From contig CAWATW010000003.1 in the NCBI GenBank assembly GCA_963785075.1, forward strand, positions 300,773 to 364,772: a stretch of DNA of 64,000 nt, read 5' to 3'. This document shows, one piece after another, positions 17,008 to 26,380 of this stretch. The DNA is from JAOUGY01 sp963785075. GTDB lineage: Bacteria; Actinomycetota; Acidimicrobiia; Spongiisociales; ZC4RG35. The translations under genes and the position numbers were made by a program. A model generated the notes under the pieces. That model was not told the DNA's origin. It saw nothing but the letters and a program-made list of their open reading frames with translations, and did no database searches. Numbering within the stretch: position 1 is the first letter of the stretch; the number at the start of each line of letters is the position of its first letter.

Positions 17008-19536
17008 TCAGGCACCGATGCACGAGAGGGCGTGAAGCACGATGGACTGTGGTTCCTGGCTCAACGCGTCGCGCAGCGCCGCCGCCGGGTTCCGCCCCGC
17101 CGCCAACCCGCGGTGGATCCGGACCATGGCGGTGGTGACCGCCGGCGTATCGGGCAGTGGCCACGACGAGGTCAGGATCGATCGGGTTCCCGCAGCCATG
17201 AGGGACGCCGCCGTCTCCAACATCTCACCTCCGGTGCGCTGGACGAACCCGGTTTCTCGCACCGAGAGCACGATGTGGGTCGGGACGGCGGGCTGCGACG
17301 CCAGCTCGTGGATGAAGAGATCGCCGTCGGCGAATGCGAGCGAGTTGAAGAGCGGCTGATGGGATCGGAAGCGGCCCGGACCTGCGACATGGACCGTGTC
17401 GGCATGTCCGAGGATGTTCGCCGCCTCGGCGACGGTCGGTGCTGCCGCGATGTTCGACACGACGTGCACGAGCCCCACCGTTGTGACCTCGTTGCCGGCG
17501 TGCGTCAGGTCCGGGCCGGCGAGGACGGCCACGGTCCCGAGGTCGTCGACACGCTCTTGGGCCCCGAGCCAGAGCGCGGTCGATGGCGACAACGTGACCG
17601 GCCCGCCGGCCGGGAGCACCGTGGCCCATGGCACCGCCGCCAGCTCAGGGGTGGGCAACACGATCACCGGGCCGTCGTGGTGGGGCAGGAGCGCGCGCAG
17701 CTCATCTCGCAGCTCCGCCCGTCGTCCGTCGAAGTCCTGCCTCCGATCGTCGTCGTGGGCGGCATAGAGGGCTCGTCTCATCGTGGATCCGAGAACCTTG
17801 GCGGCGTCGTGCCAGCGCGACCTGTTCCCGAATGGCAGGAGCTCCACCCTCTGGCCACGAGCGACCACCGCCCACAGGTCATCTCCGACGGAGGCAAGCT
17901 GGACGAGAGCGGATTCCCCGAGTGTGTCCAACGCTCCGTCCACCAGCCCTGAGCCGGCGACGATTGGACGCCGGTTCGCCCGGGCTCGTGCGATCGTCTT
18001 CTCGATCTGCCGCTGTCGTTCGACGAGTTCGGCTTCGTCTGCGGCTTCTGCGTGTTGGATCAACGCCGAGATCGAGCGAAGTTCGGCCATGAGCCCGGCG
18101 ACGTCGGGCAGTTCGCCGATACGGGGAGCGTGAGGTTCGAGGGCGATGTGCCGCTCGTGTTCGATCCACGCCCAGACCCGTCTCGGATTGCCGCTCTCGA
18201 TCGCAAGCTCGAGCCCCCGTTTCGCCAGGTTGTGGGCGTGGCGCATCACGCCGGCTCTGGCATCGGTGGCCGACACGGTGCGGTGCCGGTTGGCGAGGCC
18301 CCTGAGGCCGGCCGCCGCCACCCGTGCCGCACCGGCTGTGTCGCCATTGGCGATGCGGACTTCCACCTCCGCCGATCGGAGATCCACCTCGAGGTCGAGC
18401 GGCGCCCACTCGATGGCGCTTCGTGCAGCTTCGAGGTGCCCGCTCGCCTCGCGCCCCCGTCCCGATCGCGCTGCCACCCTGGCTGCGATCGCCTCGACAC
18501 GGGCCATCGAGACGCGTTGTCCCGACGCCGCCAGCTCATCGATCGCCGCCTCGAGTTGGTCGGCATCGAGCGATGGTTCTGCCGCCGCCAGCTCCACCAC
18601 GATCGCCCGCGCCTCCCACGCCGGACGCCCCTGCGCAAAGAACATCGAGCGGCTCTTCGAGGCGAGCTCGAGGGCTTCTGCCCGATGCCCGCCGAGCAAA
18701 GCGGCCTCGGAAGCGAGCAGGTATGTCTCTGCTGCCTCCCGATGGCGTTCGGTAGCGGTCAGCTTGCCTGCCACATTGACCGCCTCGCGGCGAGCTTCGT
18801 CGAACAGACCGGCCGCCAACAGCGCCTCGGCCCGTCCAGGTTCCGTGTACGCCCCCGTCACGTTCACGATCAACGGTTCGCCCCGGTCGAATCGACGGAG
18901 TGCCTCGGCCGGTGACCCGGATGCGAGCTCGGCCAATCCCAGGTTGTGCTCGGTCATTCCGACCTCGTAGGTGTCGCCGAGCCGATCGAACAAGACCCGA
19001 GCCCGTTCCAGGTCGCGTCGGGCTTCGTCGGCCCTGGCCAGCGCCAGTTGCACTATTCCCCGGTTCTTGTACATCCGTCCGAGAACTGCAGGATCGGTCT
19101 CTTCGTCGAGGTGGGACTCGGCGAGGTCGAGCGCTTCGACGGCGCCTGCGCTGTCGCCGGTGCGGGCGAGGATGAGGCCGCGCTGGAAGTGGAGTCGTCC
19201 CGCCAGCGGCGCAGGGTCGCCCACGTCCTCCAACGTTGCGAGGGCCTCGTCGCCTCGTCCAGCCGCCGCCAGGGCGCCGGCGAGTGAGATGGCGGCGGCG
19301 ACGAAGGGCTCACGATCGTGGAGGTGTTGCGCCACCTCAACCGCCTCTTCGAACGCCGCCAGCGCACGCGTGGTGTCGTTTCGAAACTGCAGTGCCGTGC
19401 CGAGGGTGCGCAGCAGCGTCACTCGATCGGTGGGTGAGGGGCCCTGTTCGAGCATCCTCCGAGCGCGTGCCGCAGCCTCGAGGGGGTCGGCTGCTGCCAA
19501 CGCCATCAGCCCGGACATCGCTGTTGCGGAGCTCAC
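17008..19536 (-). CDS. TPR protein with CHAT (caspase-like) domain lacking the catalytic Cys
   Basis: 842 residues. The first ~450 are helical tetratricopeptide-like repeats ('ALAAFEEAVEVAQ', 'LGRMYKNRGIVQLALARADEARRDLERA'). The C-terminal ~280 form a CHAT domain ('VIVLPTPELAAVPWATVLP', 'LSPSTALWLGA', 'LAGPDLTHAGNEV'). Active CHAT peptidases carry a His in 'HFAGHG' and a Cys in 'LSACxTG'. Here His716 is kept in 'VHVAGPG' but the second motif reads 'LSVRETG', with Arg760 where Cys should be. The protein is thus probably a scaffold or sensor rather than a protease. Start: GTG 19536, possibly leaderless (a TATTGA-like -10 lies just upstream); ATG 19518 is an alternative. It is divergent from the ArsR-SRPBCC gene across a 124-bp gap. 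Confidence 0.85.
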   Translation of the reverse strand: MSSATAMSGLMALAAADPLEAAARARRMLEQGPSPTDRVTLLRTLGTALQFRNDTTRALAAFEEAVEVAQHLHDREPFVAAAISLAGALAAAGRGDEALATLEDVGDPAPLAGRLHFQRGLILARTGDSAGAVEALDLAESHLDEETDPAVLGRMYKNRGIVQLALARADEARRDLERARVLFDRLGDTYEVGMTEHNLGLAELASGSPAEALRRFDRGEPLIVNVTGAYTEPGRAEALLAAGLFDEARREAVNVAGKLTATERHREAAETYLLASEAALLGGHRAEALELASKSRSMFFAQGRPAWEARAIVVELAAAEPSLDADQLEAAIDELAASGQRVSMARVEAIAARVAARSGRGREASGHLEAARSAIEWAPLDLEVDLRSAEVEVRIANGDTAGAARVAAAGLRGLANRHRTVSATDARAGVMRHAHNLAKRGLELAIESGNPRRVWAWIEHERHIALEPHAPRIGELPDVAGLMAELRSISALIQHAEAADEAELVERQRQIEKTIARARANRRPIVAGSGLVDGALDTLGESALVQLASVGDDLWAVVARGQRVELLPFGNRSRWHDAAKVLGSTMRRALYAAHDDDRRQDFDGRRAELRDELRALLPHHDGPVIVLPTPELAAVPWATVLPAGGPVTLSPSTALWLGAQERVDDLGTVAVLAGPDLTHAGNEVTTVGLVHVVSNIAAAPTVAEAANILGHADTVHVAGPGRFRSHQPLFNSLAFADGDLFIHELASQPAVPTHIVLSVRETGFVQRTGGEMLETAASLMAAGTRSILTSSWPLPDTPAVTTAMVRIHRGLAAGRNPAAALRDALSQEPQSIVLHALSCIGA

Positions 19537-19624
19537 AGCGTATCAATAGCAAATCGGGCGAGGGAGAGGGGGTCTTCTGCAGCGCCGCGTCGGGACTCGA
19601 GGGGTTCCGTGGCCATCCCGACAC

Positions 19625-19654
19625 TTGACATGTGAGTAATTACTCACATATGGT
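19625..19654 (+). promoter_or_regulatory. Promoter with perfect 18-bp ArsR operator
   Basis: A consensus -35 TTGACA (19625-19630) and a -10 TATGGT (19649-19654) are separated by 18 bp. That spacer is filled exactly by the perfect palindrome TGTGAGTAATTACTCACA (19631-19648). A repressor bound there would block RNA polymerase directly. The predicted transcription start falls on the GTG at 19661, implying a leaderless mRNA. Confidence 0.85.
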
Positions 19655-19660
19655 ATGAGC

Positions 19661-20419
19661 GTGGATGAGGTGTTCAAGGCGATCAACGACCGCGGTAGAC
19701 GGCAGTTGCTCGATGCGTTGTTCGAACACGACGGCCAGACACTCGGAGCGTTGTGCGAGGTGCTTCCCACGATGACCCGGTACGGAGTCATGAATCACCT
19801 GAGGGTGTTGGAAGGTGCCGGGTTGATCACCACGATCAAGCGCGGTCGCTCCAAGTATCACTACCTGAACCCGGTCCCGATCAGGCTGATCCACGATCGC
19901 TGGATCGGCAAGTACGCCGAGGGGAGGGTCGGAGCGATCGCCGACCTGAAATCTCGACTGGAGAAAGGACGGCCGATGGACAAGCCGGCACATGTGTACA
20001 AGGCGTACATCCTCGCCTCCGTGGAGGACGTTTGGACCGCGATCGTCGACGGCGACAAGACGGTCCAGTACTTCTACGGCACCAGGGTGAGCTCCGACTG
20101 GCAGCCTGGAAGCTCGATGGACTACTACGACGCGAACGGCGGGAAGGTGAGCGAGGGCACCGTCATCGCCATCGATCCACCAAATCGGATCGAGTTCACG
20201 TTTCACGCATTGTGGGACCCAGCCGTATCAGCGGAACCACCTGTTCGAGAGGTGTGGTCGATCAGGGAGGTCAACGGCATGGCGGAGTTGACCATCGAGC
20301 TCTACGACACGGAACCGGGACGTGCCGCCTACGAGGACTTCGTCAACGGATTCCCGTACATCGTCTCGGGTCTCAAGAGCCTGCTCGAGACCGGGAAGGG
20401 GCTTCCCGCGCCCTACTGA
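19661..20419 (+). CDS. ArsR-type regulator fused to an SRPBCC (AHSA1-like) domain
   Basis: 252 residues. Residues 1-85 form a winged helix of the ArsR family ('RRQLLDALFEHDGQTLGALCEVL' with recognition helix 'TRYGVMNHLRVLEGAGLI' and wing 'KRGRSKYHYLN'). Residues 105-250 form an SRPBCC/AHSA1-type ligand-binding or Hsp90-activator-like barrel ('VYKAYILASVEDVWTAIVDGDKT', 'GKVSEGTVIAIDPPNRIEFTF'). Fusions of this kind are presumed one-component sensors in which the SRPBCC cavity binds a hydrophobic ligand; that part is inference. The GTG at 19661 coincides with the predicted transcription start of the operator-promoter; an ATG two codons earlier (19655) is possible. No metal-binding Cys motif is seen, so it is not a classic metal sensor. 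Confidence 0.85.
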   Translation: MDEVFKAINDRGRRQLLDALFEHDGQTLGALCEVLPTMTRYGVMNHLRVLEGAGLITTIKRGRSKYHYLNPVPIRLIHDRWIGKYAEGRVGAIADLKSRLEKGRPMDKPAHVYKAYILASVEDVWTAIVDGDKTVQYFYGTRVSSDWQPGSSMDYYDANGGKVSEGTVIAIDPPNRIEFTFHALWDPAVSAEPPVREVWSIREVNGMAELTIELYDTEPGRAAYEDFVNGFPYIVSGLKSLLETGKGLPAPY

Positions 20420-20541
20420 CCGGTCGAACACGGTCGGCCACCAACACGAAGCCGATCTCCCGTGCCCGGAACGCGGGTCGGTCCGATCCGGGCGCTTCCC
20501 GGTTTGGAGGCGTAGCCTCGGATCGGGCGAAAGGAGACGGC

Positions 20542-21813
20542 GTGGAACTCGGTTCCGTCGCGTTGGTGGCCGGTTTCGTGCTGGCCTACTCCATGGTGTC
20601 GAAACGCATCGAGACCACGTGGATCACCGGCCCGATGATCTTCGTGAGTGCCGGCGTCCTCATGGGCCCGGCGGCGACAGACGTGCTCGACATCGGGATG
20701 AGCGAGGGCGTGGTGAGAGGGTTCGCCGAAGCGACGCTGGTGCTCGTCCTCTACACCGACGCGATTCGCATCGACCTGCGAAGGCTCCGCAGCCAATTCC
20801 AGCTGCCCGCTCGGCTCCTCGGTGTTGGGCTTCCCCTCACGGTGGTGGCCGGCGCACTGGTCGGGTGGTGGCTCCTCCCGGAGTTCGGATTCTGGGAGGC
20901 GGCGTTGCTGGCGGCGGTTCTCACGCCGACCGACGCCGCCCTGGGGCAGGCCGTCGTCGCCAACCCCAACGTGCCCGGAAGGATCCGCCAGGCCCTCAAC
21001 GTCGAAAGCGGGCTCAACGATGGGCTGATGCTGCCGCTGATCACGGCGCTCCTGGCCGTGGTGGCAGCCGAGATGGATCTGGAGACTCCCGGGTATTGGA
21101 TCTCGTTCGTGGCGGCCCAGATCGGATTCGGGGTGCTGGTCGGGGCCGCGTCGGGGTGGGCGGGCGGACGGCTGATCGACCGCTTCGTCCGGACCGGCTG
21201 GGTCGACGGTGCGTTTCGACAGCTCGCAACGCTGGCCGTCGGGGTGCTGGGCTTTGCCGCTGCCGAGGTTGCCGGCGGAAACGGGTTCGTGGCCGCGTTC
21301 GTGGCGGGCCTGGCCTTCGGAGCGGCGGCTCGCACTCAATGTGAGGGCGCCTACGACTTCGCCGAAGACGAGGGCCAGCTCCTCACGTTGTTGACGTTCC
21401 TCTTCTTCGGGGCGGCGATGGCGGGCCCGGCGCTGACCGAGCTGACATGGGCGATCGCCGGATATGCGGTGGCGAGCCTCACGATCGTCCGGATGGTGCC
21501 TGTCGGCGTGGCGGTGCTGGGGCTGGGACTTTCATGGCCCACGGTCGGATTCCTCGGTTGGTTCGGGCCGCGGGGGCTCGCTTCCATTCTCTTCGGGCTG
21601 TTCGTGCTCGAAGAGGCCGCCATCCCACGATTCGACGAGCTGTTGCTGGTGGTCACCTGGACCGTGTTGTCGAGCATCGTCGTGCACGGAGCTTCGTCCG
21701 TCCCGCTGTCCGGGCGCTACGGGCGGTGGGCGGGATCGCCGGATCGAACCGACATGGCGGAGCGCATCGAGGTCGAGATGATGCCGAGTCGCGGTGGTCG
21801 ACAGCGAGGGTAG
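20542..21813 (+). CDS. CPA1-type sodium/proton antiporter
   Basis: A 423-residue cation:proton antiporter of the NhaP/CPA1 group with about 12 membrane spans. It exchanges Na+ or K+ for H+ across the cytoplasmic membrane. GTG 20542 is chosen because AAGGAG lies about six bases upstream; an in-frame extension to 19753 overlaps the ArsR gene and is not protein-like. Signature residues include 'LTPTDAALGQAVV' and 'RIRQALNVESGLNDG' (the conserved N-x-E-S-G-x-N-D ion-site motif), plus 'FFGAAMAGPAL' and 'GWFGPRGLASILF'. The C-terminal cytosolic tail is short (about 25 residues). It follows the ArsR-SRPBCC gene by 122 bp. Confidence 0.88.
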   Translation: MELGSVALVAGFVLAYSMVSKRIETTWITGPMIFVSAGVLMGPAATDVLDIGMSEGVVRGFAEATLVLVLYTDAIRIDLRRLRSQFQLPARLLGVGLPLTVVAGALVGWWLLPEFGFWEAALLAAVLTPTDAALGQAVVANPNVPGRIRQALNVESGLNDGLMLPLITALLAVVAAEMDLETPGYWISFVAAQIGFGVLVGAASGWAGGRLIDRFVRTGWVDGAFRQLATLAVGVLGFAAAEVAGGNGFVAAFVAGLAFGAAARTQCEGAYDFAEDEGQLLTLLTFLFFGAAMAGPALTELTWAIAGYAVASLTIVRMVPVGVAVLGLGLSWPTVGFLGWFGPRGLASILFGLFVLEEAAIPRFDELLLVVTWTVLSSIVVHGASSVPLSGRYGRWAGSPDRTDMAERIEVEMMPSRGGRQRG

Positions 21814-21894
21814 GGGCGTTCAAGGGGGCCACGATGGATGCCGCCGTCGAGGCCGGACAAGCCGAAGCGTCGGCGACGGTGGTTGCGGCCGGAT

Positions 21895-22383
21895 CTACTC
21901 GAGGAACGACCGTGGGTAGAGCACGTCCAGGAGATCGGACAACCCGGAGAACAGCTCCACCCACGCCTCGATCGGAACGCTGATCACCGCTACCGCACCC
22001 GTCTTCATGTCGACGTGCTGGCCAGTGAGGTCGTGGACCATCGCCGACCACGTGGGTTGGTGCCCCACGAGCATCAGGCGTTGGACGTCGGGTGCCGCCG
22101 ACGCCACGTCGATGACCTCCCGGGATGACGCGCCGTACAACACCGGGTCTAGCGTGATCGTCGCAGGCCACGATCCCGATTCTGAGGCCAGTTCGGCGGT
22201 GGTCCGCGCCCGGACCGCGGTCGAGCTGATCACCAGATCGGGAGCGAGATCCTTGGCGGTGAGAACCTCGCCCATCTTCCTGGCGGAGAGGACACCCCGT
22301 TGGTTGAGCGGCCGTTCGTGGTCGCTCGAGTAGTCGGAGCCCCAATCCGACTTGGCGTGACGCATGAGCAGCAGTGTTCTCAT
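21895..22383 (-). CDS. SixA-like histidine phosphatase
   Basis: A 162-residue member of the histidine phosphatase (RHG) superfamily, closest in form to SixA phosphohistidine phosphatases. The catalytic motif is R-H-A (LLLMRHAKSDWG, residues 8-10). The second catalytic His is in 'MLVGHQPT' (about residue 107), with 'SSTAVRARTTAE' supplying the second phosphate-binding Arg. SixA-type enzymes dephosphorylate phosphohistidine in signalling proteins; the target here is unknown. It is translationally coupled to the upstream ABC exporter: the exporter stop and this start share one base in TGATG. Confidence 0.85.
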   Translation of the reverse strand: MRTLLLMRHAKSDWGSDYSSDHERPLNQRGVLSARKMGEVLTAKDLAPDLVISSTAVRARTTAELASESGSWPATITLDPVLYGASSREVIDVASAAPDVQRLMLVGHQPTWSAMVHDLTGQHVDMKTGAVAVISVPIEAWVELFSGLSDLLDVLYPRSFLE

Positions 22384-24182
22384 CAGCGCACCAGCTGGTG
22401 CTTGGCCAGCCGGGTGTAGAGGCCGTCGGCGGCGATGAGGGCGTCGTGGGTTCCCTCTTCGACGATGCGCCCTTCCTCCAACACGATCAGACGGTCGGCG
22501 GCTCGAACCGTCGAAAGGCGATGTGCGATCACCACCGTGGTTCGACCTCGCATCAGGACTTCGAGCGCCGACTGCACCTGTGATTCCGATTCGGCGTCGA
22601 GCGAGCTCGTGGCTTCGTCGAGGATGAGAATGCGGGGGTCGGCGAGCAGTGCTCGGGCGATTGCCACCCGCTGACGCTGTCCGCCGGACAACTTGATGCC
22701 GCGCTCGCCGACCACTGTGTCATATCCGTCGGGGAACGCGGTGATGAACTCGTGGGCGTTGGCGCTTCGGCACGCCTCCTCCAACTCGGCATCGGTGGCG
22801 TCGTGTTTGGCGATCCGTAGGTTCTCGGAGATGGTGCCGCTGAAGAGCTGGACCTCCTGGGGGACTGCAGCCATTGCGCCCCGGAGGGTGTCGAGGGTCT
22901 GGTGCCGCACGTCGACGCCGTCGACGAGGATGTGTCCGGCCGTCGTGTCGTAGAACCGGGGTATGAGTTGGACGAGGGTCGACTTGCCGGCGCCGCTTGG
23001 CCCAACCAGCGCCACCACTTCGCCAGGGGCGATGTCGAGGTCGATACCCGACAGCACCTGCATCTCACGGCCCGGGTAGCTGAAGTCGACAGAGACGAAC
23101 GTGACGGCGCCGGCGATGTGGTCGAGTGACATTGCATGTTCGGGTTCGGCCACCTCCGGCGGCTCGTCCAAGAGTTCGAAGATCCGACGGGAGGCACCGA
23201 GTGCCTCCTGGAGCTCGGAGTACAGGCCGGTGAACGAGCCGATGGCGCCCGCCACGATCAGGGTGTAGAGGAGAAAGGTGACGAGCTCTCCGGCGGTGAG
23301 GTCGCCGGCGAGCACCTGGCGTCCGCCAACCCACAGCACGAGGGCCAGCGTGCCGAAGGCGATGAAGGTGACGAAGGGAATGAACAGCGCCCTTAGCCGG
23401 GTGCGGCGGACGGCGATGGCGTACGAGCTGCGGATGTCCCGGTCGTACTGGGCGGCGGCCGTGCCCTCGGCGGTGAACCACTTGACCACCCGGATAGACG
23501 CGATCGACTCGTCTGCGTAGGCGTTGGCGGTGGCCACCTCGTCCTGGAATGCCGTGGAGATGCGACGCAGTCGGCGCCCGAAGAAGGCGCCGCCGATGAT
23601 CATCAACGGCAGGAAGGTGAGCACGGCGAGCGACAGCAGCGGGCTCAGGAACACGAGCAGCACGATGCCGCCGATCATCGAAATCCCTTGGAACAGGGCT
23701 TGAGCAACGGCGGTGGACACGGTGGACTGCACGACGGCGACGTCCGATGTGAGCCGGGAGGTGATCTCGCCGGTCTTGCGTCCGTCGAAGAACGGCACCG
23801 GAAGTCGGACGATGCGGGTGAACACCGCCCGTCTGAGATCGGCGACAACCCCTTCGCCCACCAGCCCCAGTGCGTAGATCCGCAGGTAGTTGAACGCACC
23901 CTGCACCAGGAACACGAACAGCAGGAGCAATGCGATGTTGTCGAGGGTGGACATGTCGGAGTCGGCCAGTGCAGTGTCGACGAGCGTTCCCATGATGCGT
24001 GGAAACACCAGACCCAACAGCGCCGACACGGTGACACCGATGGCGGCGACCAGCAACCACCCCCGATACGACCTCAGAAACCCGAAGAGACGCCGGAACT
24101 GCGCCAGCTGTGCCTGGTCGAAGCGCAGGCGCTCCAACTGTTCGCCATCGGATCGCCGTCTTCGAGACCGCATCGTTCGCAT
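22383..24182 (-). CDS. ABC exporter, fused permease and ATPase (ABCB/MsbA type)
   Basis: 599 residues. Six transmembrane helices (about 35-320; 'GWLLVAAIGVTVSALLGLVF', 'NIALLLLFVFLVQGAFNYL' and others) precede a nucleotide-binding domain. That domain has Walker A GPSGAGKST, Q-loop 'AAVPQEVQLFSGTI', signature LSGGQRQR, Walker B ILILDEATSSLD and H-loop VIAHRLSTV. The protein functions as a homo- or heterodimeric exporter of lipids, peptides or drugs. All catalytic motifs are intact and only one half-transporter is present here, so a homodimer is likely. It is followed by sixA with a one-base overlap. The substrate cannot be predicted. Confidence 0.92.
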   Translation of the reverse strand: MRTMRSRRRRSDGEQLERLRFDQAQLAQFRRLFGFLRSYRGWLLVAAIGVTVSALLGLVFPRIMGTLVDTALADSDMSTLDNIALLLLFVFLVQGAFNYLRIYALGLVGEGVVADLRRAVFTRIVRLPVPFFDGRKTGEITSRLTSDVAVVQSTVSTAVAQALFQGISMIGGIVLLVFLSPLLSLAVLTFLPLMIIGGAFFGRRLRRISTAFQDEVATANAYADESIASIRVVKWFTAEGTAAAQYDRDIRSSYAIAVRRTRLRALFIPFVTFIAFGTLALVLWVGGRQVLAGDLTAGELVTFLLYTLIVAGAIGSFTGLYSELQEALGASRRIFELLDEPPEVAEPEHAMSLDHIAGAVTFVSVDFSYPGREMQVLSGIDLDIAPGEVVALVGPSGAGKSTLVQLIPRFYDTTAGHILVDGVDVRHQTLDTLRGAMAAVPQEVQLFSGTISENLRIAKHDATDAELEEACRSANAHEFITAFPDGYDTVVGERGIKLSGGQRQRVAIARALLADPRILILDEATSSLDAESESQVQSALEVLMRGRTTVVIAHRLSTVRAADRLIVLEEGRIVEEGTHDALIAADGLYTRLAKHQLVR

Positions 24183-24360
24183 CAGACGATGCTACGAGGA
24201 CTCGCGCCATCTGCCGCGTCACGTCGGCGACAACCCGGAGGAAGGCGTAGCCGGAATCCCCCTACTTCGTACTCATGGCGAGGAACGTTCACCGCCAGGT
24301 CGGACCGATCCCGCGGTTGCGCCAACTCCGGCTCGAGCGCAGTGCGTTCGGCTGCGCGAC

Positions 24361-24389
24361 CGGGGGGCGGGACCGTGGCCCGCCCCCCG
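24361..24389 (-). terminator. GC-rich hairpin downstream of PhoX-like gene
   Basis: A perfect 11-bp stem (CGGGGGGCGGG against its complement at 24379-24389) with a 7-base loop lies 20 bp beyond the stop of the leftward PhoX-like gene. It likely terminates that transcript. Confidence 0.7.
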
Positions 24390-24409
24390 TGGTCCGCACT
24401 CTGGGTGTG

Positions 24410-25939
24410 TCAGGAACCGGGGATGTTCAGCAGCATGAGCTGACCCGATTCGCGCTTGACGAGAACGCCGCCGTCCATCTCTTCGAAGACGTTGGCGCCG
24501 TGGCCCTGCACGTCGAGCAGCCAGCGGCCGCCGCCGAACCACTCCGAGGCGTCGACGATGCCCGACGACTCTCCGAACGGATCGTTGATACTGGCGACAA
24601 CCCGCCACGTGCCCTGGCGGAACCGGTACTGGAAGATCTGAGCGCCGTCAGTGTCTTCTTGCACCATCAGGCTCTTCTTCGAGGTGTCCACGTTGTCGGG
24701 GCTGGTGAAGGGCACATACTTGTCACTACCCACTGCGTCACCATCCGCCAGCACGGTGAGGCTGTCCACGACCGTGGGGTCGTCGGCGTTGAGCACCAGT
24801 TGGATCATCCGTCCGTTGTCGGCGAACCCGATGGTGCCCGAGGGACCCCGTACCAGTCGGCCGGTCGCGGCATCCGGGACCACCCGGGTGGCACCGGTGT
24901 CGGCTATGTAGACAACCCGTGGGTCGTTCTTGTCGTAGGCGAGGTCTTCGAGCCGGATCGACTGGAACACGTTGTTGTCGTTGGACCACTGCTCCAGGCC
25001 ATCCTGGGGCCCGTCGGCGATGGCGTCGGGAACCGGGATGAACTCTGCGGTCATCTCGTCGTCCACTCCCAGGTCGAGGTAGTCGTTGGCTCCGTTGAAC
25101 GGATCGCTTGGATCCACGGGTGTCCCGTTCTTCGACGTCACCCGCATGGCCCACAGCGTGCCCTCGTCGTTGAACACGGCGTCGTCGTCGTCGGCCAGGT
25201 ACAGATAGAGCTGTGAGGACGGCGCCGAGAAGGTGTCGTCGGTGGTGAGAAGCGCCAGCTGATCCCAGCCACCTGGCACCGCCACTGTGTTCTCGTGGTT
25301 GAGCCGTCCCATGCCAACGATCGGTGTCGACTCGCCGGTGTCGGTGTTCAACGCCACCGCGTAGCCACCCTGCCGGGTGTTGTTCACGAAGTCAGGCCCG
25401 TAGGGCGCACCCGGCGGCACGGCGACCACGTCGTTGGTCTCTTCACCGGTGAAGAACGTGTAGCTGGAGAAGCCCTCCGCGGGCCCAGCCATGGACGCCG
25501 AGCAGAACCGCAGGTAGCCGAGCTCTGGTCCGAGGGCGACCGACGCCGCCAGCACCGAGCCCTGGCGACTCCCGGCTTTGGTGTCGAGTGTCAGCATCGA
25601 GATCGAGGAGTCTTGGACGTCACGGGCGTTGCGGAATGGCACCGTGCTCTGCTCGTGTGCGACATAGACGTCGACGGTGTTGTTGGTGGATCCGGGCCGG
25701 ATACCGATACCGTCCGGGATTCCTTCGAAGGTGAAGTCTCCGAGGACGTCACCGCTGTTGATGATGCCCTTGACGGTGGCTCCGGATGGCAGACCAGGGT
25801 CGAGCGTGATGTAGGGGCCCTCGTCGGTCAGGTAGCCCGATTCGGGTGCAGCGGGTGCCGATCCCATCACCCCCATGGTGAGCATGATCGTCAAGACCAT
25901 GAAGATGGTGACGGTGCCTCTTCGTTGATGTCGGTGCAT
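24410..25939 (-). CDS. Secreted PhoX-like (DUF839) phosphatase-family protein
   Basis: 509 residues. ATG 25939 is preferred over GTG 25945 because AGGA sits 7 bases before the former and only 1-2 before the latter. A Sec signal (TIFMVLTIMLTMGVMG...SAPAAP) is cleaved near residue 32. The body matches the DUF839/PhoX beta-propeller group: 'GRLNHENTVAVPG', 'RLEDLAYDK', 'VYIADTGA' and 'SSGIVDASEWFGGGRWLLDVQGH'. Authentic PhoX enzymes are calcium/iron-dependent alkaline phosphatases exported by Tat. This one lacks a twin-arginine signal and the family is functionally mixed, so phosphatase activity is only a possibility. A GC-rich terminator hairpin follows. Confidence 0.75.
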   Translation of the reverse strand: MHRHQRRGTVTIFMVLTIMLTMGVMGSAPAAPESGYLTDEGPYITLDPGLPSGATVKGIINSGDVLGDFTFEGIPDGIGIRPGSTNNTVDVYVAHEQSTVPFRNARDVQDSSISMLTLDTKAGSRQGSVLAASVALGPELGYLRFCSASMAGPAEGFSSYTFFTGEETNDVVAVPPGAPYGPDFVNNTRQGGYAVALNTDTGESTPIVGMGRLNHENTVAVPGGWDQLALLTTDDTFSAPSSQLYLYLADDDDAVFNDEGTLWAMRVTSKNGTPVDPSDPFNGANDYLDLGVDDEMTAEFIPVPDAIADGPQDGLEQWSNDNNVFQSIRLEDLAYDKNDPRVVYIADTGATRVVPDAATGRLVRGPSGTIGFADNGRMIQLVLNADDPTVVDSLTVLADGDAVGSDKYVPFTSPDNVDTSKKSLMVQEDTDGAQIFQYRFRQGTWRVVASINDPFGESSGIVDASEWFGGGRWLLDVQGHGANVFEEMDGGVLVKRESGQLMLLNIPGS

Positions 25940-26041
25940 GGACACTTCCTTTCCCTGTTCTCATCCACCCTTCACTGCCCTCGAACCTACACGACCCCCA
26001 GGTCGTCGCGTCGGGCGGAGCCAATCCAACATGTGGTGAAG

Positions 26042-26377
26042 ATGACGAGCTTGGCCCTCACTCCGATCCGTCTTGCTACTTTGAAGGACATCCACACCGA
26101 TATCGCCGGCATGCCCGAGACCGCCACCCGGATTCGACGCGAGTATTTGGAGGGGGAAGCTCCTTTTCAGATGTATGTCACCCACCGGTCGATGGTTCAC
26201 GACTTCCTGTCGTCGTTCGCCGAGCTGGTCGACGATTGGGCTGAGCGATCACAGAACAGGCTTGACGGGTGGGCAGACCAGCCCGCGGCTGAGCGCGCGC
26301 GGGGCGCTCTCGAGGTTTTCGAACGGCTTCCTTCGCCCGACAAACGGCGATGGTCCGATGACGACCTGGGCGCTTGA
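26042..26377 (+). CDS. Hypothetical protein, first gene of a two-gene unit
   Basis: 111 residues, helical and charged ('YLEGEAPFQMYVTHRSMVHDFLSSFAELVDDWAERSQNRL'), with no signal, membrane span or recognised domain. The start is uncertain: ATG 26042 or GTG at 26033/26036, none with a convincing ribosome site. The evidence that it is a gene is codon usage like its neighbours and a stop only 3 bases before the DUF1801 gene, which implies co-transcription. Confidence 0.5.
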   Translation: MTSLALTPIRLATLKDIHTDIAGMPETATRIRREYLEGEAPFQMYVTHRSMVHDFLSSFAELVDDWAERSQNRLDGWADQPAAERARGALEVFERLPSPDKRRWSDDDLGA

Positions 26378-26380
26378 TCC

